From: Brachionus koreanus
Taxonomy: Eukaryota; Rotifera; Eurotatoria; Ploima; Brachionidae
Direction of reading: 5' to 3'
Assembly: GCA_016987375.1 (NCBI GenBank)
Contig: PJRA01000492.1
Span: 16,685-32,581 of the forward strand
DNA length: 15,897 nt
The position numbers were made by a program, and so were the translations under genes. The notes under the pieces were generated by a model. That model saw nothing but the letters and a program-made list of their open reading frames with translations, was not told the DNA's origin and ran no database searches. Positions 10,301-15,897 of this stretch are shown one piece after another (position 1 is the first letter of the stretch; each line of letters opens with the position of its first letter).

Positions 10301-13300
10301 GCCTATTACCTAATCACCGGATTTCTTTGCTTGATTATTTTAGGTAATTTTTCTTATTGTTTATTGTTGTTGATTTGCAAATTTGTGTTCTGGTTGTTAA
10401 TTGAACTAAATGTCTAATTGGTCTATAAAATCAATTAGTTTTTTGCCAATTGACTTTGTTGAATGGTAAAAAATTGTTTATTTTTAAACTAGCTGCTTTC
10501 TCAACGGTCGAGGTAACGTTTCTTTTTCTAAGCCAATGGAATTAATGTCGGGGAGGAGACAAAAAATAACAGATACATCAGTCACCTAAAATGCTTTTTG
10601 CTATTATTTTGTTTGGCGGCATTTGTTCATTTATTTCTAAATAAATTTTTTATTTTAAACTAAAATTTTAATTGAAAATTTAAAAAAATTTTGAAAAAAA
10701 AAATAAAAAAATAATTTTTAAAAAACAAGATTTTGAAAGTAATAAATGCATATTGTTCAACATCATTTACAATAATGTCGACAAACTTGGACGCAGCAAT
10801 AAGCGTTCCTTGGTCGTCCTCAGTTACATCAATAGTCTCTTTGGGCACTGATCCAAACAATCCAAATCAGTCATCCTGCTTGTTCGACTTGGTCAACGGA
10901 TTGTATCTAATCGACTCTCACTTTGTCGAAAGGGCATTCAAGTACTTGCGAGGCATTGATGTCAACTATTTGGAGTTTTACGAAAAATACTTCATATTGT
11001 ACAACTCGGTATGTTTGAACGAGTTCAAAATGGCAGGACAATATTTGTGGCTATTTCAAAAGCTAAACGCTTCTTCCATACCTGCATCAGCTGGCCTGAT
11101 TGACAGCATGTCCACCAGTGCCACTGACCACTCAGACTTGTTCAAAATATTTCCAAAGACAATTTCTGTTGACACCAATTCACAATGTTCGGCTCTTGAG
11201 CATGAACAAGTGATGCATGCACGTCTAATGCTCACCATATACCTAGCAAATAAGTAATAAAAAAAAAAAGTTTTTTCGAAATAAAAATTTTTTTTAGCCT
11301 AGTTAACGAGGCATATGAGCTGATTAAGCCGCATTTGGTGCACTTGAAGACAAAAAATGTGTCGTCATGTAAGTTGAGCAAAGAATTGCTTGTTCACTTT
11401 TTTAGCGAATGTGAAACTTTCAAACACTGGAAGCAAATGACCAAATTGGCATCGTTGGACAGCGACTTTTTACTAGTCTTATTGAATTTTTTGGAAGCTA
11501 AAAAAGACGTCGATTCAATTGGCAAAGCTATTGATTTGCATGTAAATAATAGAAATTATAAAAAGGCAATTCAATTGTACGATAAACACCACAATTTAAT
11601 TGCTAGTTCGAACGAATTTACCTATCTATCTTCCATGATCGACATTGCCAAAGAGATGCAAAACGATTTCACGAGCACGGACGCTGTCAATCAGTACAAT
11701 TTAATAACGAGCTCAGATTTAAAGTTTATTTTTTTTTTACAAAATTTTTGAAAATTTTTTAATTTTTTTTTTAAGAGAATGTGCTGCATTTGAATACAAA
11801 TTTTCACTTCCTCTAAGAGAAGTGTGCAAAAATTCGAAACGGTGTCTAAGCCTACTTAATGCATCTAATGATGTGGATTATGTTAATTTATTGAAAATCA
11901 GTGAAATGGACTTTGTTGATAGTTCAATGAGACCAAAAGTGGTAAATGAGATAACGAACACTTTGTCGAACGAAACGCCAACTAGAGAATTCATGGCATC
12001 GGCTTGCAAAAAACGTAAAGCTTCGACTCCTCATCCCAATCACATTAAACATATGATCGGTCTGGAAACACCGGACGAAAAACCGGTCGCCAAGCATCTC
12101 TTCATGTCCGAGTTCAAGGACCGAGTTTTAACTTCGGCTCTTAAATCAAAAAATATCACCCAAAGTGTTTCAAAATCGGTCAAATTTAAAACTACACGGA
12201 TCACCCGCGAGTTCAATAACGAGAATGTGTTCGATCGTGAAGAAGTAGAAAAAAATTTTGAAGAAAATCAAGAAAATGTACCGTTTGTTGACGCTCCCAA
12301 GCGTCTTGAATTCGATGAGCCAGAAGAAAAAAATGAAAGTATGTGCTCGGAAAAGTCAACAATGGCAGACAGTGAATTTGAGTTGAAATTGGAAGAATCG
12401 ACCAAAATGGAAGACGAAGAATCAATGGCTTTTGAAGAGAAAAAAATTGACATTGACTCGATGATTTCACAAATTCCCATTTTAAGTCAGACTGATGAGA
12501 TTAAAAAGTCCATATTTGAGAAAGTGACTTCATCGGCTAGAAAATCAATCGGTGATTTGGACCAGCCTGTCAAGTCAAGTATAACAGTAGAGCCGATCGT
12601 CAATGCGGCCATATTGCACAAGTGTTCAACAGTCAAAGAGTTCGAATCGCCTTTTAGGACAGAAAATAAATACTCTTTGGCGACAACACCTTTTTCTCCT
12701 ATTAGAAATGAAATATGCAAAAATAAAGAGTATGAGCAAAATGATGTTTTAAATCAGGAATTCATTGAGGCCAAAAGTTCCCAAGTCAATTTTGAATTGA
12801 GTCAAAAACATGATCTTTATGATCAGAAAACTAGTTTTGTTGAACCAAAAGCTTGTTGTATCCAAACAGAGTCAATTGTTGCAGTTACAGCTCAAGTAGT
12901 GTCAAATAACAATGAAGTGTTAAAAGAGCAACAAGAAAATCAAGTGATCGATGATAATTGTGATTTAAAAGATGGTGCTTTGTTGAATAAAATGAATGAA
13001 GGTGTAGAACTGATGGAAGAGGAAATTTCTAATGAAGAGGTCAAAAAGAATGAAATTATTGATGAAATCTATGTTAGACAAACGTTTATTCATAGAAAAA
13101 CAATGGAAAACGAACAAAAGATAATTGATATTAATCAAGAGGATCAAGTTATTGATGAAAATATGGAAGGGCCAGAAGAAAAAAATTTGCAAAGCGAAAA
13201 TAATGAAAAGATCAAGGTCATAGAGAAAAACTCATCTGTTGGAATGGAGGCTAAAGAAACTTTAGATTACCAAGGGGTCAAGGTCAACCAATTTGTTCTG

Positions 13301-15841
13301 GACGAAAACATGGAAGATGAGTATGATAAAGAAGATAAGGTCAAGGAGAAAAACTCATCTGTTAGAAAAGATGATCAGAATTCTTTAGATGACAATAAAG
13401 TCAAGGACAAAGATAGAGTTTCTATAAGTGACAAAGTGATCAAGGTCAACATTGATAATCAAGTTGTTTTAGATGAAAAAATGGAAGAGGTATATGATAA
13501 AGAGGTCAAGGTCAATGAAAAGATCTCATGTGTTGAGCAAGAGAATAGTAATTTTTCAGCTAATAATGGGTTCAAGGTCATCGATAGAGATTATTTAGTT
13601 GACAATGAGCACAAGGACAACGATACTAGCCAAGCTGTTCTAGATGAAAACATGTTAGGGGAAGATGATAACAAGGAAGAGGAGAAAAATTCGTCTGTTG
13701 GACAGGATGATAAAGTTTCTATAGATGACAAAGAGATCAAGGTCAACATTGATAATCAAGTTGTTTTAGATGAAAAAATGGAAGAGGTATATGATAAAGA
13801 GGTCAAGGTCAATGAAAGGATCTCATGTGTTGAGCAAGAGAATAGTAATTTTTCAGCTAATAATGGGTTCAAGGTCATCGATAGAGATTATTTAGTTGAC
13901 AATGAGGACAAGGGCAATGGCACTTGTCAAGATGAAAATATGGAAGAGCAAGATGACAAAGAGCTAAATGTCAAGGAGAAAATCATAGCTGAACTGGACG
14001 AAAATGTGGAAGAAAACGATAAAAGGGTCAAGGTCGAATCAAAAAATTCTACAGAAATCATTGCGCAATCAGATGAAATAATCAATACTGGTAATAATGA
14101 AGAAATGAATGTGGAAAAAATCCAAATGGAAGAAACGCATCAAAAAGAATCAAATACCAGTAAAAATGATGACCAGTTGAAAAACAATGCTAATATTTGT
14201 CAATCAATTGAAAACATAAACAAAAAAGATGATTTTTCTGAACCAATGCTAGAAGAACATGTTTCTAACAGATCAATAGAAGATAAAAATATTATCATTT
14301 GTGAACAGCTTATTAAAGATAATAATGAAGAAAAATGTAGCAATAATGAAAATGTAAATGAACAGGACAAAACAGCTTGCTCTACTACAACAATAAGTTG
14401 TACTGGTGATGAAAATATAGCTCCAAATGATAAATATCAAAAGGACACAATGTTATCAAACGATAAACAGGAAAAAGAAGATATGCCTGAAGACAAAAAA
14501 ATAGTCGACGTCAATCAATGCCAAAGCACGAACCAAACTGTCACTGAATCTGATTTTAACAAAATTGTGAACAAGAATTTAATCGATGACGAAGTATCAG
14601 GGAGTGTCAATGTTGTTACGAGCAATTCACAAGTAACTGAATTTGCGGAGGAGATGCTCAATACGTCCATGAACTCAGCCGATAAAACTCTTGAAGAAAA
14701 AAATTTGAGCAACGAAGACGTCGATCTAAACATGAGTTCTGTATCGAATTCGGAAACAAAGCCATTGTCAAGTCAAGAATCAAATGATAAGCTTATTTTG
14801 CCCGATGAGCATCAGCCAGGTTTGTCGCGCAGTAGTTCACAAACAAGTCTATATTCTCAGATAAGCTCGGTGTCAGAGCATATGGAAGAAAAGCGTGGAC
14901 TTAAAAGACGTGCGCCTGTGACCAAGGCACCAAAAGATGATGTACAACCGAGAGCTACACGAACAAGCACCCTAAGACGTAAGAGCGAGATGCCGAAGGC
15001 AGAAACTGAAACTCGTGTTACTCGCGGGAAGTCAAGGGCTTCGCTAGAGCCCGAAAAGATTACGACAAAGACAGTCGCAAGGCGAAATTCGAAAAGAACA
15101 GAAACTAAGCTGGAAAAATTGGCTGAAGAAGAATCAACAATATCAACTGCTAATTTGAAAAAGCACAATGCATTAACTGAACAAGAAGAGTCGAAACCCA
15201 AGAGTTCTCGTTTGACTCGATCCAAGGCCAGATCGCCCAGTCCTTCGGCTTCAAGCATAGTCTCTTGTTCGAGCGTTGCTTCTATTGAATCAACATCTAC
15301 GGTTACATCTGTCAAGACCAGAGGCAGAAAATCTAAAAAAATTGATGAACAAATGGACAAAACAATTAAAGCCGATGATGAAAAAGATGTCGAGCCTAAA
15401 GAGGAAAATTCGCCAACCACTTCGATCACAAGTGTGTCTAGTGTTAACTCGGCTACTGGCACAGTCCGAGCTACTAGAAAATCCACTCGTTTTAAAAAAG
15501 AAGAAGACAATCCGATTGTTGAAGAGGAGAGTTCGCCGGTAAAAAAATACGGCTTGAGAAAAAAGAAAGATGAAGAAGAACTAGAGACCAAAGTGACTAA
15601 GAGTGCAAAGAAAACTACTAGAACAAGGTCATTCAGAGAGACTAAGAGTGAAGAACCGGAAAAGGCTAAAGTGACAAGGACAAGGTCGCTAAGATCGTCG
15701 GCTAGTGATAGCAAAAATTGCGACAATACCGAAAAAGCAAAGCCTAGTTTGAGCAAAATAAGCGAAGTAGCCGAATCAAAAACAGATAGCAAACTTAGTG
15801 GACCAAGAGTTCTATTGAGAAAATTTGACTCTCATAAATAA
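4782..15841 (+). CDS. AHCTF1: nucleoporin ELYS / AHCTF1 (MEL-28), 14 exons
   Basis: Exons: 4782-4857, 4908-5020, 5070-5695, 5866-6051, 6098-6224, 6276-6354, 6611-7096, 7152-7213, 7273-7383, 8258-8986, 9049-9165, 10730-11253, 11298-11723, 11776-15841. The joined frame is 7728 bases, 2575 residues; human ELYS is about 2270. ELYS binds nucleosomes at mitotic exit and recruits the Nup107-160 complex to start nuclear pore assembly. Recognition rests on collinear matches: GFNFGCFQIWSMKTL (propeller), YMLYEGINHC, FNLNNWYVQCMP, SVLEWSWSKV (start of helical domain), YPPKSI, and LVNGLYLIDSHF. The start ATG at 4782 has A at -3 and G at +4. All junctions but one are phase-consistent with good GT..AG sites; the exon 6/7 junction (6354/6611) is the least certain. 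Most introns are 44-62 bp. The exceptions are 170, 256, 874 and 1564 bp, and the two longest carry transposon remnants. Confidence 0.93.
7549..7650. repeat. imperfect 31-bp inverted repeat in ELYS intron 9
   Basis: The arm at 7549-7579 (CAGACTTGTTT..AGTCACAGTTCTAAGTC) is the imperfect reverse complement of the arm at 7620-7650, with about five mismatches. The inner 17 bases differ at one position. The 40-base spacer contains a further perfect palindrome, CAAGTCA-G-TGACTTG (7584-7598). It lies just beyond the C-terminal end of the Tc1 transposase fossil, so it may be that element's terminal repeat or a MITE-like insertion. Confidence 0.7.
7732..8034 (-). mobile_element. Tc1 (DD34E) transposase C-terminal fossil in ELYS intron 9
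   Basis: On the - strand the sequence first reads ASVGIWGCISSKGTE (the WGC.S..G block of Tc1 transposases). One frameshift later it reads FFQYDVAHAHRAKLIKEWF and PWCDRSPDLNPIEHLW, then a stop at 7732-7734. The Asp of QYDVAHAH and the Glu of NPIEHLW are exactly 34 residues apart, the DD34E signature of Tc1. The first catalytic Asp block is not recognisable beyond 8034. The copy is truncated and frameshifted, so it is inactive. Its orientation is opposite to ELYS, and it accounts for much of this 874 bp intron. Confidence 0.88.
9541..9628 (+). mobile_element. LINE 3'-end coding fragment, + copy
   Basis: The + frame gives MKEKRISKKVLQWRAHGRRK followed by VGRPAVTW. A Lys/Arg-rich G(R/K)RKxGRPxxTW motif is characteristic of the extreme C terminus of many RTE- and R-type LINE reverse-transcriptase proteins. 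It is isolated, without a recognisable upstream RT domain, and lies in ELYS intron 11. A related copy lies inverted about 170 bases downstream. Confidence 0.7.
9673..9930 (-). mobile_element. LINE 3'-end coding fragment, inverted copy
   Basis: On the - strand the frames read RWFGHVLRMKEKKMPTKVL. After a stop and a one-base deletion they continue through the GKPAVT equivalent of the neighbouring + copy. The end reads DRHEWKLKVMTLCATMSE-like sequence with a stop at 9673-9675. RWFGHVLRM is the standard block just before the C terminus of such LINE proteins. The segment 9799-9884 is the diverged reverse complement of 9541-9628. The copy is clearly decayed. Confidence 0.7.
9931..10729. other. rest of ELYS intron 11, mostly A/T-rich
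   Basis: This is about 800 bases of intron, with no coding match that I recognise. A short, less A/T-rich segment around 10265-10345 includes a perfect 7-bp hairpin with a 3-base loop, CTGATTT-GCT-AAATCAG (10275-10291). Another segment around 10500-10560 is somewhat richer in G (GGTCGAGG, GTCGGGGAGGAG). The intron ends in a long A/T run and an AACAAG acceptor at 10728-10729. Confidence 0.45.
11776..15841 (+). other. AHCTF1: ELYS exon 14: disordered C-terminal tail (residues ~1221-2575)
   Basis: A single 4066-base exon encodes the whole tail. In order: the last residues of the folded part; a short basic patch KKRK (1299-1302), a possible nuclear localisation signal; a candidate PP1-docking motif KSVKF (1354-1358); a long Glu/Asp/Asn/Lys-rich low-complexity region with internal repeats (about 1675-1980); and from about residue 2260 a Lys/Arg/Ser/Thr-rich end. 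That end repeats short basic motifs: RATRTSTLRRKS, RVTRGKSRASL, RLTRSKARS, KTRGRKSKK, RATRKSTRF, TRTRSFR and TRTRSLR. In vertebrate ELYS the basic end binds nucleosomes and carries an AT-hook. Here no canonical GRP core is visible, only RGR in TRGRKSKK. The protein ends LLRKFDSHK. Confidence 0.88.
13142..14039 (+). repeat. tandem acidic repeats in the ELYS tail, with a 297-bp period
   Basis: The peptide pattern VxLDExMEx..DKExKVxEKxSxV recurs about five to six times. At DNA level 13441-13609 and 13738-13906 match over about 169 bases with one substitution until they diverge, offset by 297 bases (99 codons). Similarity continues upstream at a lower level (TTTCTATA.GTGACAAAG against TTTCTATAGATGACAAAG). 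The near-identity of the inner copies points to recent duplication within an older repeat array. The frame is kept throughout. Confidence 0.92.
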
Positions 15842-15842
15842 A
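15837..15842 (+). terminator. AATAAA overlapping the ELYS stop codon
   Basis: The hexamer AATAAA spans the last codon, the TAA stop and the next base. Cleavage 10-30 bases downstream would give a 3' UTR of roughly a dozen to thirty bases. No other hexamer is visible before the window ends, so a downstream signal outside the window remains possible. Confidence 0.4.
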
Positions 15843-15897
15843 AATTTTATTTGTAAATTAAAAAAAAAAAAACTATTTAAATATGTCAATTTTATCA

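Larger units (their letters stand above)
8258..11723 (+). other. AHCTF1: ELYS exons 10-13: alpha-helical ELYS domain
   Basis: Residues about 623-1220 correspond to the conserved helical domain that gives the family its name (ELYS domain). Collinear matches to the vertebrate protein, as I remember it, are SVLEWSWSKV, MIDCLVEECM, YPPKSILELLEICL with ILYVLCDLMH (split by the 62-bp intron 8987-9048), LFDLVNGLYLIDSHFVERAF, and later RLMLTIYLANN with LVNEAYELIKPHL. Exon 12 is separated from exon 11 by a 1564 bp intron, the largest in the gene. The domain is helical scaffold, alpha-solenoid in type, and no catalytic residues are expected. Confidence 0.85.

Noticed and set aside
10258..10343. Possible cassette exon in ELYS intron 11 (MVWADLLNQMRTAYYLITGF frame) with a TATATAG acceptor and TTTTAG|GTAATT donor
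   Set aside because: Its length of 86 bases is not a multiple of three and it lies between two phase-0 exon ends, so including it would break the ELYS frame. It matches nothing I recognise in ELYS.
15276..15542. Second + strand frame inside the ELYS tail
   Set aside because: An overlapping shadow of the long ELYS exon with no start context or homology.
14857..15792. Long - strand open frame of 311 codons rich in Leu/Val/Ser
   Set aside because: It is the antisense of the basic, Lys/Arg/Ser-rich ELYS tail; the absence of stops follows from the + strand codon composition.
1..15897. Bacterial-style operon, CRISPR array or defence system
   Set aside because: Genes have spliceosomal introns, metazoan homologues and poly(A) signals; no direct-repeat/spacer pattern or prokaryotic gene was seen.

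Overview
This is a gene-bearing stretch of an AT-rich, intron-containing animal genome. It is not bacterial. All three protein-coding genes lie on the + strand, are split by GT..AG introns, and match metazoan proteins. Most introns are only 44-62 bp and almost pure A/T, so the organism is probably a small invertebrate with a compact genome. A monogonont rotifer would fit, but nothing here proves the phylum.

Layout. (1) 1-1304: the end of a gene encoding a C-terminal SH3 domain. Its last intron holds a Tc1 transposase N-terminal fragment fused to a non-LTR reverse-transcriptase fragment, both on the - strand. (2) 1534-4120: a complete four-exon PPME1 gene (protein phosphatase methylesterase 1, the PP2A demethylase), about 390 residues, with the Ser/Asp/His triad present. 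Its 1.3 kb first intron carries a decayed mariner-type transposase on the - strand. (3) 4121-4781: an intergenic stretch with an unusual GC-richer, hairpin-forming island. (4) 4782-15841: a 14-exon gene of about 2575 residues that I identify as ELYS/AHCTF1 (MEL-28 in nematodes), the nucleoporin that binds chromatin and seeds nuclear pore assembly after mitosis. Exons 1-9 encode the beta-propeller, exons 9-13 the helical domain. One 4 kb last exon encodes a disordered tail with an acidic repeat block and a Lys/Arg-rich end. Two large introns of this gene hold a Tc1 (DD34E) fossil and an inverted pair of LINE 3' ends.

The genes do not form a pathway in the bacterial sense. PPME1 regulates the phosphatase PP2A. 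ELYS orthologues dock the phosphatase PP1 at mitotic exit, and a candidate PP1-docking motif is visible here. Their adjacency may be chance.

The points most worth a second look are the recently duplicated acidic repeat in the ELYS tail, the eightfold TCAAGGTCA motif inside it, the structured island upstream of ELYS, and the transposon fossils that account for nearly all the long introns. I found no CRISPR array, rRNA or tRNA, and no clear sign of an undescribed defence or mobile system.
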